Positions 52,516-60,955 of a DNA stretch of 64,000 bases are shown piece by piece. A program made the position numbers and the translations under genes. Under the pieces are notes generated by a model. That model was not told the origin of the DNA and did not search any database. It saw only the letters and a list, made by a program, of their open reading frames with translations. Origin of the DNA: UBA288 sp050178135 (GTDB taxonomy: Archaea; Halobacteriota; Methanomicrobia; Methanomicrobiales; Methanospirillaceae). The stretch is taken from positions 62,001-126,000 of the forward strand of contig JBFXGJ010000001.1 of the NCBI GenBank assembly GCA_050178135.1. The letters run 5' to 3'. Numbering within the stretch: the stretch's first letter is position 1; each line of letters begins with the position of its first letter.

Positions 52516-53176
52516 ACGGCTTCAAACTGGAAGCGTGGACCTGAACCGCCTCATCGGGGGAGGATATGAATCAGGGGTGGTGACGCAACTCTATGGCGAG
52601 GCGGCAACCGGCAAGTCCACCCTCTGCGTGCTCGCAACGGTTCAGGCTCTCCGAACGGGGCGCGCGGTCGTCTATATCGACACCGAGGGCTTCTCTACCG
52701 AGCGCTTCCGACAGATCGCGGGTGACGAGGCAGAGAGCCTCGTCGAACGGCTCTTCCTCTTCGAGCCGCTCGATCTCGCCGAGCAGGCGACGATGATCGC
52801 GAACGCCGATTCGCTCCTCCGGACCCGCCCTGCAGCCCTGATCGTGCTCGACTCGGCGACCGCCCTCTACCGGCAGGAGGACCTCGAGGACAGCAACGAG
52901 GCGATGCGACGGCTGACCCGCCAGATGCTTCATCTCCTTGGGCTTGCCCGGCGACACAATCTACCAGTGCTGGTCACCAACCAGGTCTACATGGATCCGG
53001 GCAGAAACCGCGTCGTTGGGCTCGGCGGCACTGCCCTCGAGCATATCTCCAAGGTGATCGTCCGGCTCGAGAAAGCCGATGGTCGACGACGGGCCGTCCT
53101 TGCCAAGCACCGGTCGCGGCCCGAGGGCGCGAAGTTCGAGTTCGAGATCACCGGGACCGGGATCCAGGGCCGTTAA
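52499..53176 (+). CDS. radB: DNA repair and recombination protein RadB
   Basis: A 225-aa RecA-fold protein: Walker A YGEAATGKSTLCVLA (about 31-45), VVYIDTEGFSTERFRQIAG, Walker B ALIVLDSATALYRQE, NLPVLVTNQVYMD and GTALEHISKVIVRLEK. It lacks the N-terminal helix-hairpin-helix of RadA, which identifies the euryarchaeal paralog RadB. It aids RadA in recombination. Its start lies inside larC, so the two are translated together. Confidence 0.93.
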   Translation: MNPESERLQTGSVDLNRLIGGGYESGVVTQLYGEAATGKSTLCVLATVQALRTGRAVVYIDTEGFSTERFRQIAGDEAESLVERLFLFEPLDLAEQATMIANADSLLRTRPAALIVLDSATALYRQEDLEDSNEAMRRLTRQMLHLLGLARRHNLPVLVTNQVYMDPGRNRVVGLGGTALEHISKVIVRLEKADGRRRAVLAKHRSRPEGAKFEFEITGTGIQGR

Positions 53177-53206
53177 CAAAAGGGGGGAGGGGGAAATATG
53201 CCTGGT

Positions 53207-54043
53207 TCAGACGACCGGGTACTGGACCTCAGTCATCAGTCCGTTCTCCTCGATCTCATTGGGATCGTTGAGATAGAGCTCCCGGGCCGGCCCGTTCGGG
53301 GTGAGCCGGTGTGCCTGGACGTGTTTGAAGGCCGCCTCATGGGCTGCTGAGATGCCGGGGTAGGGGCCGGTGTAGATCACGGAAACAGCCCGGGTGGCGG
53401 GGAGGGTGACAAGTTCCGGCCCGTCCTCCTCGATCTCGATGCGGCCCACGATTGGTAAGGCCACTTCGATCTCCGCATCCTCCCCGCGGTACTCACTGTC
53501 ATGATAGATGGCCATGATAGGGCCTGCCACCCGGGCGGACTGGGGTATGGTGGCCTGTGGTTTGAAGACGCTGCACACCTCGCCGATCAGGCGGGTTATC
53601 GTCTCACCGTACGGGCCGGTGCCTCGGCGCGACAGGACGCGCAGGGCTGGGACTTCCTTGATGATGGGTTCTGTGATGGACATGCAGAAAACCTCGAGCG
53701 CGACCCCGTTGTGTGAGAGGGCCGCATCAATCGCCGCCAGACGCCGGATCTCGGTCCCAACCGCATCACGCCTGGCCTGGAAGAGACTGCGGATCGTCTC
53801 GCGGTCACCCGTCAACTGTGCCTCGAGCAGGGTCTGAACCTCGCCGAGCGAGAACCCGAGCGAAACGAGGTGGCCGATCCTGACCCCCCGGCCAATCTGG
53901 TCGAAGGTGTAGTGACGGTATCCCGTGCAGAGGTCCTTTCCTGCCGGAACGAGCAGACCGCGCTCGTCGTAGAGGCGGAGGGCTCGCGGGGTGAGCCGGG
54001 TGACGCGGGAGAATGTGCCTATCGGGATCTGTTCCGGGGGCAT
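53207..54043 (-). CDS. MerR-family regulator with GyrI-like effector domain
   Basis: A 278-aa protein. The MerR helix-turn-helix is at the N-terminus (IGTFSRVTRLTPRALRLYDERGLLVPA, about 7-33; YRHYTFDQIGRGVRIGHLVSLGFSLGEV), followed by the dimer helix (TIRSLFQARRDAVGTEIRRLAAIDAAL) and a GyrI/AraC-E-like binding domain (about 120-278; RVLSRRGTGPYGETITRLIGEV, RAVSVIYTGPYPGISAAH). This matches the BmrR/TipAL layout that binds small, often toxic hydrophobic compounds and activates efflux. ATG 54043 follows a GAGGTGA site; a GTG at 54055 is less likely. No efflux pump lies next to it. Confidence 0.9.
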   Translation of the reverse strand: MPPEQIPIGTFSRVTRLTPRALRLYDERGLLVPAGKDLCTGYRHYTFDQIGRGVRIGHLVSLGFSLGEVQTLLEAQLTGDRETIRSLFQARRDAVGTEIRRLAAIDAALSHNGVALEVFCMSITEPIIKEVPALRVLSRRGTGPYGETITRLIGEVCSVFKPQATIPQSARVAGPIMAIYHDSEYRGEDAEIEVALPIVGRIEIEEDGPELVTLPATRAVSVIYTGPYPGISAAHEAAFKHVQAHRLTPNGPARELYLNDPNEIEENGLMTEVQYPVV

Positions 54044-54131
54044 GGCAGCACTCACCTCGTTGGAGTTCCGCCCTCATGAGGGCGCGCAGTCTTACACGGG
54101 TCAGGGTTCCAGCGATCCCGTGGGCCTGTGT

Positions 54132-54138
54132 TCATATG
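54132..54138 (+). promoter_or_regulatory. TATA-like box of the lipoprotein gene
   Basis: TCATATG-like sequence around 54132-54138 lies 23-29 nt upstream of the ATG at 54161 and no ribosome site follows, suggesting a leaderless transcript. Confidence 0.35.
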
Positions 54139-54160
54139 GGATGTCGCTCCAGATCAGCAT

Positions 54161-54574
54161 ATGCGCACATTGGTCATCCTGCTTTGCCTGGCATTTCTGC
54201 TGCTCGCTTCTGGGTGCACGTCCTCTCCACCTCCGGGAACTTCTACCCCCGCACCATCAGCCGAGCCACGGTACGAGGCAGGCGACCTCCTCAAGGGCGA
54301 CCTCGCCAGCGCGGGGTTCGATGACCCGAACGGCACCCCAGTAGGAGCGGCGATCGTGGTGCTCGAGTACCAGTCCCAGCCGGGCCAGTACGTCTATACC
54401 CTGGTACAACCGGTGGACGGTGGCTGGGCATACATCTACCCGGCAGACGATTGGGCGACGCGCCTTGCCCGAGAACGGGCGGTCTTCGAGGGCTACCGGC
54501 TCGACGTAGCCGGGTACGTCCAGGTCGGACAGCTTCATCCGGCGACGACTGCGAAGGCCAGCGGTTCGCTCTGA
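54161..54574 (+). CDS. Small lipoprotein of unknown function
   Basis: A 137-aa secreted protein. The N-terminus MRTLVILLCLAFLLLASGC is a lipoprotein signal with lipobox LASGC (Cys19), then a Pro/Ser/Thr-rich linker and a domain of about 95 residues (GAAIVVLEYQSQPGQYVYTLVQPVDGGW). It would be lipid-anchored on the outer face of the membrane. I do not recognise the domain. ATG 54161 was chosen because the upstream in-frame ATG at 54128 would put 11 polar residues before the signal peptide. Confidence 0.75.
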   Translation: MRTLVILLCLAFLLLASGCTSSPPPGTSTPAPSAEPRYEAGDLLKGDLASAGFDDPNGTPVGAAIVVLEYQSQPGQYVYTLVQPVDGGWAYIYPADDWATRLARERAVFEGYRLDVAGYVQVGQLHPATTAKASGSL

Positions 54575-54615
54575 TACAAACTCATATCAGAGAACGGTGC
54601 CAATCCGTCTCCGTC

Positions 54616-55116
54616 ATGCGGATCGGGATAATCTCCGACACCCACGATCGCCGGGGGACGATCGAGACTGCCGTCGAACGGTTCAACCAGGCAGGGGTCG
54701 AATACGTACTCCATGCTGGTGATTACATCGCACCGTTCGTCGTCTCCTGGCTCTCCCGCCTTGAGTGTCCGCTCGTGGGAGTCTTCGGGAACAACGATGG
54801 CGATAGGAGCCTTCTTTTGGAACGGTTCGACGAGCACGACCACCTTGAACTCCGCGGCGACTTTGCCCGGCTCGAACTGGACGGAGCTGCGATCGCACTT
54901 CTTCACGGTCACCAGAGGGAGCTGCTTACAGCACTCATCGATACCCAGGGATTCGATTATGTTGTCCACGGCCATTCTCACCGGGCAGGCTGGTCCGAGC
55001 AGGGACGGACACGAGTCATCAACCCGGGGGAGGGGTGCGGTTATCTGACAGGACGTCCGACCGCCGCGCTGCTCGAGACGAGGGCCGGAACGTACGAGGT
55101 GGTGGTCCTGGAATGA
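54616..55116 (+). CDS. MJ0936/YfcE-type metallophosphoesterase
   Basis: A 166-aa two-metal phosphoesterase: ISDTHDRRG (6-14), HAGDYIAPF, FGNNDGDR, LLHGHQRE and VVHGHSHRAG, the five conserved blocks in order, ending VINPGEG. It hydrolyses phosphodiesters; cyclic nucleotides or bis-p-nitrophenyl phosphate are typical test substrates for the family, and the natural one is unknown. Its TGA overlaps the ATG of the TPR gene (ATGA, 55113-55116). Confidence 0.92.
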   Translation: MRIGIISDTHDRRGTIETAVERFNQAGVEYVLHAGDYIAPFVVSWLSRLECPLVGVFGNNDGDRSLLLERFDEHDHLELRGDFARLELDGAAIALLHGHQRELLTALIDTQGFDYVVHGHSHRAGWSEQGRTRVINPGEGCGYLTGRPTAALLETRAGTYEVVVLE

Positions 55117-55850
55117 CCGGAGAGGACTCTGGAGCGATTCTCGAGCGCACTGCCCTGCAGGTTGCATTCGGCCGGCACGGCGAGGCGATCTCGCTCGTAG
55201 AAGGAAGGCAGGATCTGCAGACCCTCCTGCTCCTGGCGACCGCCCTGGACCGGACAGGCCGTCTCGTCGAGGCGCTCGACTGCTGCTCTACCGCCATCGC
55301 TGTGGCCCCCCTCGACCCCGATGCCTGGTTCGTGCAGGGACGCGTCCTCTTTCACTTCTCCGAGTTCGAGCAGGCGGCCCAAACGCTTGGACAGGCCATC
55401 CGTCTTGAGCCAGGGCATGTCGAGGCTCATTATCTCCTTGGCAACACCCTCTATGCCCAGGGCAGACTTGCCGATGCGCTCGAAGCGTACCGGGCAGTAC
55501 TGGACTGGGAACCCCTTCATCCGAAGGCCCTCTATAACTGCGGGGTGACCCTCGCCGACCTTTCACGATTCGACGAAGCGCTCGGACGCTACGATCAGGC
55601 GATCGAGATCGGCGGTGGAATACCTGCTCTGTTCACGAACCGGGGGGTCTGCCTCGCAGCGCTCGACCGTCTCCCGGAGGCGATCGAGGCGTTCTCGATG
55701 GCGGTCGAGATCGATCCCCGGGATCATGCTGCCTGGCACAACCGGGGCATCGCTCACGCGCGTCTCGGCCAGGACGATGCGGCCAGGTACTGTTTTTCCC
55801 AGTGCCGGGCACTCACCGATCGGTCAGGTTCGCCGGGAGTCCAGCGATGA
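55113..55850 (+). CDS. Cytoplasmic TPR-repeat protein
   Basis: The 245-aa protein is built of about six tetratricopeptide repeats (LATALDRTGRLVEALDCCSTAIAVAP; AWFVQGRVLFHFSEFEQAAQTLGQAIRLEP; AHYLLGNTLYAQGRLADALEAYRAVLDWEP; and so on to AWHNRGIAHARLGQDDAARYCFSQC). There is no signal peptide. TPR arrays hold protein partners. The 4-nt overlap with the phosphoesterase suggests they work together. Confidence 0.88.
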   Translation: MTGEDSGAILERTALQVAFGRHGEAISLVEGRQDLQTLLLLATALDRTGRLVEALDCCSTAIAVAPLDPDAWFVQGRVLFHFSEFEQAAQTLGQAIRLEPGHVEAHYLLGNTLYAQGRLADALEAYRAVLDWEPLHPKALYNCGVTLADLSRFDEALGRYDQAIEIGGGIPALFTNRGVCLAALDRLPEAIEAFSMAVEIDPRDHAAWHNRGIAHARLGQDDAARYCFSQCRALTDRSGSPGVQR

Positions 55851-56049
55851 CGATCCGGTTTTTCTGCTGGGTTCGAAGGGTCCGGGACAGTGTTCTGGCC
55901 TGGATCAGCCAGCAAACGGTACCGCTCGCACAACGTTAAACGCAGGGGGAATTCGCCGCCGGAATCGGTGCGATCCTGCGGCATCCCTCTCCATTACCGC
56001 CCCGAGAACCGCTGGCGGGCCATCATCGACCATCTCCTCGACAGCCAAT

Positions 56050-56778
56050 TCAACGGTTGGTCCCCAGTCGCTCGACCCGATAGGAGAGAAGGACGGTTCC
56101 GTCATCAGCGGGCTCCACGCCCGTTCGCTCCAGTCGTGGTTGATCCGCCCCTTCGAGGACGGGCGCTCCATCGGAGAAGAACCGGGGTCCCTGTCCTCCG
56201 ACGATATACGGGCAGACGAGGACGTGGACCTCGTCTATCAGCCCTGCGCGGAGCAGGGCGGCATTCAACCGTCCTCCCGAGTCCACCCGTACCTGTCTCA
56301 CATCAAACTCCTTCCTGAGATGGCAGAGTGCGCGGTACAGATCAACACGGTCCCTCCCAATGACAATGGTGTCGACGTTCCTCGATTCGAGATAAGCCCG
56401 ATGGGCCTCAGGCACCGATTCGGAGAGGAGTGCGACTCCCCCACGCCAGTACGGGAACTGCTGAAAGACCGACCAGGCACGCACACGTCCCCGCCCGTCT
56501 ACGATCACGAAGAGCGGACGGGTGTCCCCGGAGCGTGGACGCTCCGGAACAGGACCTTCGTCGTACTGGTTCTCCACCCCACTGTACCGCTCCAGTCCGA
56601 TCACTACCGTCTCCGATCCCGACAGGACAGCCTCGACCTCAAACCGGGCAGCAATCGCGTAATAGTGCTCCAGGTCGATCGGAAAACCATCAAGACGACC
56701 GTCCAGGCTGATCGCGGAGAGCGAGATCACATGTGGACGACCCTCAACACTACCCTGGTCCATGAACCGGTGTCGCAT
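56050..56778 (-). CDS. RibD C-terminal-domain reductase (2,5-diamino-6-ribitylaminopyrimidinone-phosphate type)
   Basis: A 242-aa NADPH-dependent reductase: HVISLSAISLDGRLDG (the strand with the conserved Asp, 16-31), AVLSGSETVVIG, PLFVIVDGRGRVRAWSVFQQFPY, VRVDSGGRLNAALLRAGLIDEVHVLVCPYIVGGQG (cofactor site) and a final beta strand. It resembles the enzyme that reduces the ribosyl side chain in archaeal riboflavin/F420 precursor synthesis. Other members of the family reduce dihydrofolate-like compounds, so the substrate is not settled. A start at ATG 56763 is as likely as 56778. Confidence 0.75.
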   Translation of the reverse strand: MRHRFMDQGSVEGRPHVISLSAISLDGRLDGFPIDLEHYYAIAARFEVEAVLSGSETVVIGLERYSGVENQYDEGPVPERPRSGDTRPLFVIVDGRGRVRAWSVFQQFPYWRGGVALLSESVPEAHRAYLESRNVDTIVIGRDRVDLYRALCHLRKEFDVRQVRVDSGGRLNAALLRAGLIDEVHVLVCPYIVGGQGPRFFSDGAPVLEGADQPRLERTGVEPADDGTVLLSYRVERLGTNR

Positions 56779-56904
56779 CTCGCCGCGATGAACTGCTCGG
56801 TCGCACTGCGAAAGTGTTGTCGCGGTTCTATCCTGCTGCGGTTGCCCGGAAGATAACGAGGAAAGATGGGTTTGGGGGGCTCCTCCTCATTGGTCGAGGC
56901 GATC

Positions 56905-57984
56905 TCATTGCCGTGGGCGGAAGAGGAGAAGCGCGACCGAGAGGGCGACTACGCTCAGGCTTGTGGGAAGAGAGGTCTGTGCCGTTGTCGGCGGGACGGT
57001 TGTGCGATTCACCGACACTGCCGAAACCCCTGCCTGGACTGCTGCGGCAGCCTCGCTCCGAAGTGCCTCTGCTGCGTCGTCGCTCGGGTGGAGCTCGATC
57101 AGGGTATTCAGTACGTCGACCGCCTCCTGGGACCTACCGAGATCGATCAGGAGCGCCCCTTTCAGATAAAGGACATCGCGGTTCTCGGGGTCGTTCTTGA
57201 GGACACTCTCAACGAGCCAGAGCGCATCTTCATACTTCCCCTGGTCGGCCAGCAGGACCGCTTTTCCCATCAGGGCAAGAGAGGAGAGCGGTCGTTCCCT
57301 CAACCAGCTGTCGTAGGCCTCGAGGGCCTCGGCCGTCCGGTTCTGGCTGACCAGCAGCGTGGTCAGTGCCTCGTTGGCATCGGTTGACCCCGGACGAGAA
57401 TCCACAGCTCGTCGAAAGTATCGTTCGGCCTCCACAGGATCGGTCGCCATCACCTGCTCACCGCGGTTGATCAGGGCGTCCACGTGGTGCGGATCGATAG
57501 CGAGAGCCCGGTCAAGTGCGGCGCGCGCGTCGGACCTGGAGTCCGCACCGTCCTGGAGCGAGAGCACCCCGCCGTGGATGTCCCAGGCGTCGGCCGATTC
57601 GGGAGAGAACTGGACGAGCCTCTCGGATACGGTCCGTGCCGCCGCGAATTCGCCGTTTCCGACACGGAGGCCCACCTCGAATGCAAGGGCCGCTCTGTCC
57701 TGGGGATTGGAGGTGAGTCGATCCTCGACCTCCGAAAGCCCCTCCGCGAATCGGTCGGAGTAGGCCATGACCAGGCCACGTACCAGCCAGGAGCGAAGGT
57801 GGTCGGGGTAGGTCGCCTGCATATCATTAAGGCCCCGCACTGCCTCGTCCAGGCGACCCATGCGCATGAGGTCGGTGACCTGGTCGAGCTCTTCCTCTAC
57901 CATGTTCTCCGCTCCGCTGGCAAAGGGGACGAAGGTGAGGAGGACCTGGAAGGCGAGGATCGCAGTCAGCAATCGGGTTCTCAT
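56905..57984 (-). CDS. Exported TPR protein with C-terminal surface anchor
   Basis: A 359-aa protein. The signal peptide MRTRLLTAILAFQVLLTFVP ends at FASG/AEN (about residue 25). Some eight TPR-like helical repeats follow (for example ALDRALAIDPHHVDALINRGEQV, ALWLVESVLKNDPENRDVLYLKGALL). The end is a Thr-rich linker PPTTAQTSLPTSLSVVALSVA, a short hydrophobic helix and FRPRQ. This end resembles that of the Thr-rich protein at 40055-40666. It would sit on the cell surface, anchored at its C-terminus. ATG 57984 is used; the frame to 58020 only adds non-signal residues. Confidence 0.83.
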   Translation of the reverse strand: MRTRLLTAILAFQVLLTFVPFASGAENMVEEELDQVTDLMRMGRLDEAVRGLNDMQATYPDHLRSWLVRGLVMAYSDRFAEGLSEVEDRLTSNPQDRAALAFEVGLRVGNGEFAAARTVSERLVQFSPESADAWDIHGGVLSLQDGADSRSDARAALDRALAIDPHHVDALINRGEQVMATDPVEAERYFRRAVDSRPGSTDANEALTTLLVSQNRTAEALEAYDSWLRERPLSSLALMGKAVLLADQGKYEDALWLVESVLKNDPENRDVLYLKGALLIDLGRSQEAVDVLNTLIELHPSDDAAEALRSEAAAAVQAGVSAVSVNRTTVPPTTAQTSLPTSLSVVALSVALLLFRPRQ

Positions 57985-58348
57985 TGCGCAGATTACCTCT
58001 GCACCAGTTCCTAAAACCATTCCGCCTTCAGGCGGTTCGAGAAACCTGGCGGGGGATCATTCAATTTTTCAGCACAACGGCTGGCGCTCCACCTTGATGT
58101 CTCCCGTTCCTTACCTCCCGGACCGTGTACGCACGTTTGATGACAGTGCATCGATCAGTTTTTTGACCTCCGGCTTCGGCAAGGGTCCAGGTGGAACGAC
58201 CGTTATCTTCACCGTCCGCAGTCGGTTGGAAGGCAATGTCGAAGGGAAGCTTTTCCCGGAGCCGTGTTTATATTTCAATTCACGCCCGGTTACCGGATCA
58301 GAGTCTTTATTCCCGGTTCGGTGCAAGGTTGTTAATCGAGGTCCCAAC
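57985..58348. other. Promoter region between two divergent surface-protein genes
   Basis: This 364-bp region has no gene I can support. TTTATATTTCAATT at about 58265-58278 is a likely TATA box for the rightward gene, and GTTAATCGAGGT at 58331-58342 includes its ribosome site. The leftward promoter is unclear. Confidence 0.5.
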
Positions 58349-59902
58349 GTGGCGGAATGTCCCAACTGCGGCACGGAGGTACGGCCGGAATGGTCGCTCT
58401 GTCCCCATTGCAAGGTCAACATGCGGACCTTCACGGGATCTCCGCGAGGCCGGGTGACCCGTCCTCCTCCCATCGATCTTCCGGCCCCTCCTCAATCCGG
58501 TTCACCCCCAGTTCTTGTCCCCGCCCCCGCCCTGGCAGCGGTTGTGCCGGGCGTGCCCACCTCGCCGGTGCTCGCAATTCCTGTCCAGGACGGGACTGTC
58601 GCACCGCCAGGCCTGGCAACCCCGGAAAAAGCCGACCTGGCTCCCCGGTCATGTTCTCGTTGCGGGGCCCCGGTGGTCTCGCCCGATTCCGTCTACTGCA
58701 TGCGGTGCGGTCACCGGATCGACCGTTCGCCGCTCATTGACCGTGTACAGAAGACTCTCTCGAGTCCGCTAGTCGTCGGAGGTCTCACCGCATTATTCGT
58801 CCTCCTCCTGGTTGGGCTCGTCTTCGCCCAGGGGCTCGGGACCCCGATACCGAGCGGGACAGAGGGCGGAACGGGTCTCGCCTCGGAGGCAGGCGGACCG
58901 CTGAACGCGCCACCATCGACCCCGACTCCTACGCCAGAGGTGTCGCGCCCGCCGGTTATCGAGGTCCCGGAGGTGATATCGCTCCCGACGAACGTGACGC
59001 AGAACGCGACCCCGCGTCCACTCGAGACCGTGCTCTTGGTCCGGACCCTGGACCGGTATATCCAGGACGCTGGGGGGGACGGTGATGACCTGCTCGCGAC
59101 CCCCTCTTCATCCCTGACCCTCCTACCCACCTCCTCCACGCCGGGTTCGGTTATCACGATGACACCGGGGCCGGTCGGTGATCATGTCTGGGCGGGAGAG
59201 GGCAACTACGTCACCCCCTCCTTTGTTCTGGACGCCGGGGAAGTCCGACTCGAACTCGTCGCCAGGGAACTGACGATGGCGCAGCTCCTCGACGCGAACC
59301 GGACCGTTCTTGGGCTCGTCACGGCAGGCCCGAACACCGGGGGAACGACGATCCGCATTCCGGAAACGGGTGCCTGCCGGATCGAGGTCTGGCCGTTCGG
59401 GACCGGACTCTGGACCGTTCGGGTGACACAGATCGCCCCCGCGACGCCGCCCATCGCCCCTGCACCGACAGGGATACCGGCGCCGGTCCCATCTCCAACC
59501 ACGCCGGGCACCCCTGGTCCCTCCCCGTCAATGCCACCCAGTCCGGTGTCGACCCCTTTTCCACAACCTCCTGTGAATGTGACGCCGAACGAGACAGCGC
59601 CGCCATCTCCCACGCAGACTCTGACCCCGCCCCCGACCCAGGCCCCACACACCTTTACCGGTAACGGGAGCGCCGTGACACCGTACTTCCAGCTCAACCC
59701 GGGAGTTGCCCTCTTCCGCTATAGCTACCTGGGGGATGGGCCGTTCACGGTCGCCCTTATCAATGGCTCTGGTGAGGTGGTTGACCAGGTGGTCCAGGCG
59801 AACGGGACCGTCTCGGGCTCGAAGGCGGTCGGTATCCCGAGACTGGAGAACCATCTCCTCAGCATCGAAGCGGGGGGAGGGTGGGAGATCTCTGTCGGGT
59901 AG
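58349..59902 (+). CDS. Membrane zinc-ribbon protein with Pro/Thr linker and two outer beta domains
   Basis: A 517-aa protein. Residues 1-25 form a zinc ribbon (CPNCGTEV...CPHC), residues about 105-130 a second one (CSRCGAPV...CMRCG). One membrane helix (about 140-162) follows, then a long Pro/Thr-rich stretch. Two related beta domains lie outside: the first near 275-360 (AGEGNYVTPSFVLDAGEV), the second near 430-517 (TGNGSAVTPYFQLNPGVALF), joined by another Pro/Thr linker (about 365-430). GTG 58349 follows a GAGGT site; the open frame extends to 57860 but that part crosses the promoter. Its job is unknown; it may link an inner partner to the surface. Confidence 0.72.
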   Translation: MAECPNCGTEVRPEWSLCPHCKVNMRTFTGSPRGRVTRPPPIDLPAPPQSGSPPVLVPAPALAAVVPGVPTSPVLAIPVQDGTVAPPGLATPEKADLAPRSCSRCGAPVVSPDSVYCMRCGHRIDRSPLIDRVQKTLSSPLVVGGLTALFVLLLVGLVFAQGLGTPIPSGTEGGTGLASEAGGPLNAPPSTPTPTPEVSRPPVIEVPEVISLPTNVTQNATPRPLETVLLVRTLDRYIQDAGGDGDDLLATPSSSLTLLPTSSTPGSVITMTPGPVGDHVWAGEGNYVTPSFVLDAGEVRLELVARELTMAQLLDANRTVLGLVTAGPNTGGTTIRIPETGACRIEVWPFGTGLWTVRVTQIAPATPPIAPAPTGIPAPVPSPTTPGTPGPSPSMPPSPVSTPFPQPPVNVTPNETAPPSPTQTLTPPPTQAPHTFTGNGSAVTPYFQLNPGVALFRYSYLGDGPFTVALINGSGEVVDQVVQANGTVSGSKAVGIPRLENHLLSIEAGGGWEISVG

Positions 59903-59910
59903 GCATCCTG

Positions 59911-60432
59911 TTAGGACGGGCGACGATGCATCAGGTAAAGCCCGAGTCCAAGACAGACGATGCCGATTGGAATCACCAGCGATTCAACCGGCATGTTGCC
60001 GTACCCCGCGATCTGCACCAGTTCCAGGAACTGGACAAAGAGGATGATGATGATCACCTGCGCGAGAGATGTCTTGAGGTCAGCGATATCCTTCACTCGA
60101 AAGACGGTTGAATTATCATCCGCCGCGCGCTCGCTCTTCACAAAGAGGCCGAAGACCCCGAATGAAAAGATCAACATCACCAGGCCGAAGAGGAAGGCAT
60201 CGACTGCCCCGATCAGGTTGATCGTCGCGACCGTGTCCCGTGCCAGGTTGGAGGGAAGATGGCTCTCGAATCCCAATCCCTGAAGGAACCCGCTTCCGGT
60301 GAAGAAGTAGACGCCGGCGTTGACCGTTCGAACCGCTCCGATCAGGAACATCAGGGTCGATCCGAGAAACGTGAAGCTGACAGCAATCAGGCTGAGGTAT
60401 CGGAAAGAGGCGAGACCTGCCATTCGCACCAT
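59911..60432 (-). CDS. UPF0114 (YqhA) family membrane protein
   Basis: A 173-aa protein with four hydrophobic segments: FRYLSLIAVSFTFLGSTLMFLIGAV, NLIGAVDAFLFGLVMLIFSFGVFGLFV, SLAQVIIIILFVQFLELVQ and VIPIGIVCLGLGLYLM. The middle loop KDIADLKTSLAQVI matches the UPF0114/YqhA pattern (function unknown). ATG 60432 (MVRMAGLASF) was chosen; a start at 60423 is also possible. It converges on the zinc-ribbon gene with an 8-nt gap. Confidence 0.8.
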   Translation of the reverse strand: MVRMAGLASFRYLSLIAVSFTFLGSTLMFLIGAVRTVNAGVYFFTGSGFLQGLGFESHLPSNLARDTVATINLIGAVDAFLFGLVMLIFSFGVFGLFVKSERAADDNSTVFRVKDIADLKTSLAQVIIIILFVQFLELVQIAGYGNMPVESLVIPIGIVCLGLGLYLMHRRPS

Positions 60433-60506
60433 TATTGTGGACTCACCAGATAAAAAGACGAAGGCGTCCAACTCGCCGACAGATAGATGGAGTGATGCGA
60501 TGAGAG

Positions 60507-60908
60507 ATGGTAATCATGGACGATGAGGGAGAGGACGTGGTCGCATCGTTCGACAAATGCGCTTTTGCCCGGACTCTCGGTCTCCGGATAATCTCGGTGG
60601 TTTCGGGTATCGTGGATGTCGAGATGGATCCGTCGTGCGCGCTCAACCGAAACGGCGCAGTCCATGGGGGGGCGATCTTCGCGCTGGCCGACCATGCCTT
60701 TGGAGCGGCAGCCAACCTTGCAGGGGAAGAGGTGGCGCTCGGCGCCGAGATCGTCTACCTGCGACCAGGGACCGGGCGGTTGGTTGCACGTGCAGAGCGC
60801 ACCGGAGAGACCGATGCGATATCGCTCTACCGGGTCGAGGTCCGTCAGGATGATCGCCTCGTCGCGGTCTTCTCCGGGCACGGGTACCGCCTTACCCGGA
60901 ATGCCTGA
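60507..60908 (+). CDS. PaaI-family hot-dog-fold thioesterase
   Basis: A 133-aa protein with the PaaI signature NRNGAVHGGAIFALADHAFGAAAN (about 47-70) holding the catalytic HGG and Asp, followed by the strands GAEIVYLRPGTGRLVARAER and VAVFSGHGYRL. It would hydrolyse aryl- or acyl-CoA esters. The N-terminal Met at 60507 or 60516 is uncertain. Confidence 0.88.
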   Translation: MVIMDDEGEDVVASFDKCAFARTLGLRIISVVSGIVDVEMDPSCALNRNGAVHGGAIFALADHAFGAAANLAGEEVALGAEIVYLRPGTGRLVARAERTGETDAISLYRVEVRQDDRLVAVFSGHGYRLTRNA

Positions 60909-60955
60909 ACCTCCGGGACGACCCCTTATCCCGCAGCGGGTGCAACCTGATCCCA

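Noticed and set aside
57860..58348. N-terminal extension of the zinc-ribbon membrane protein
   Set aside because: The stretch crosses the promoter region and the start of the divergent TPR gene; the zinc ribbon itself starts at GTG 58349 after a GAGGT site.
58880..59660. Pro/Thr-rich runs as DNA repeats or CRISPR
   Set aside because: They are degenerate codon runs of a protein linker without regular spacing or identical units; no CRISPR array was seen anywhere in the window.
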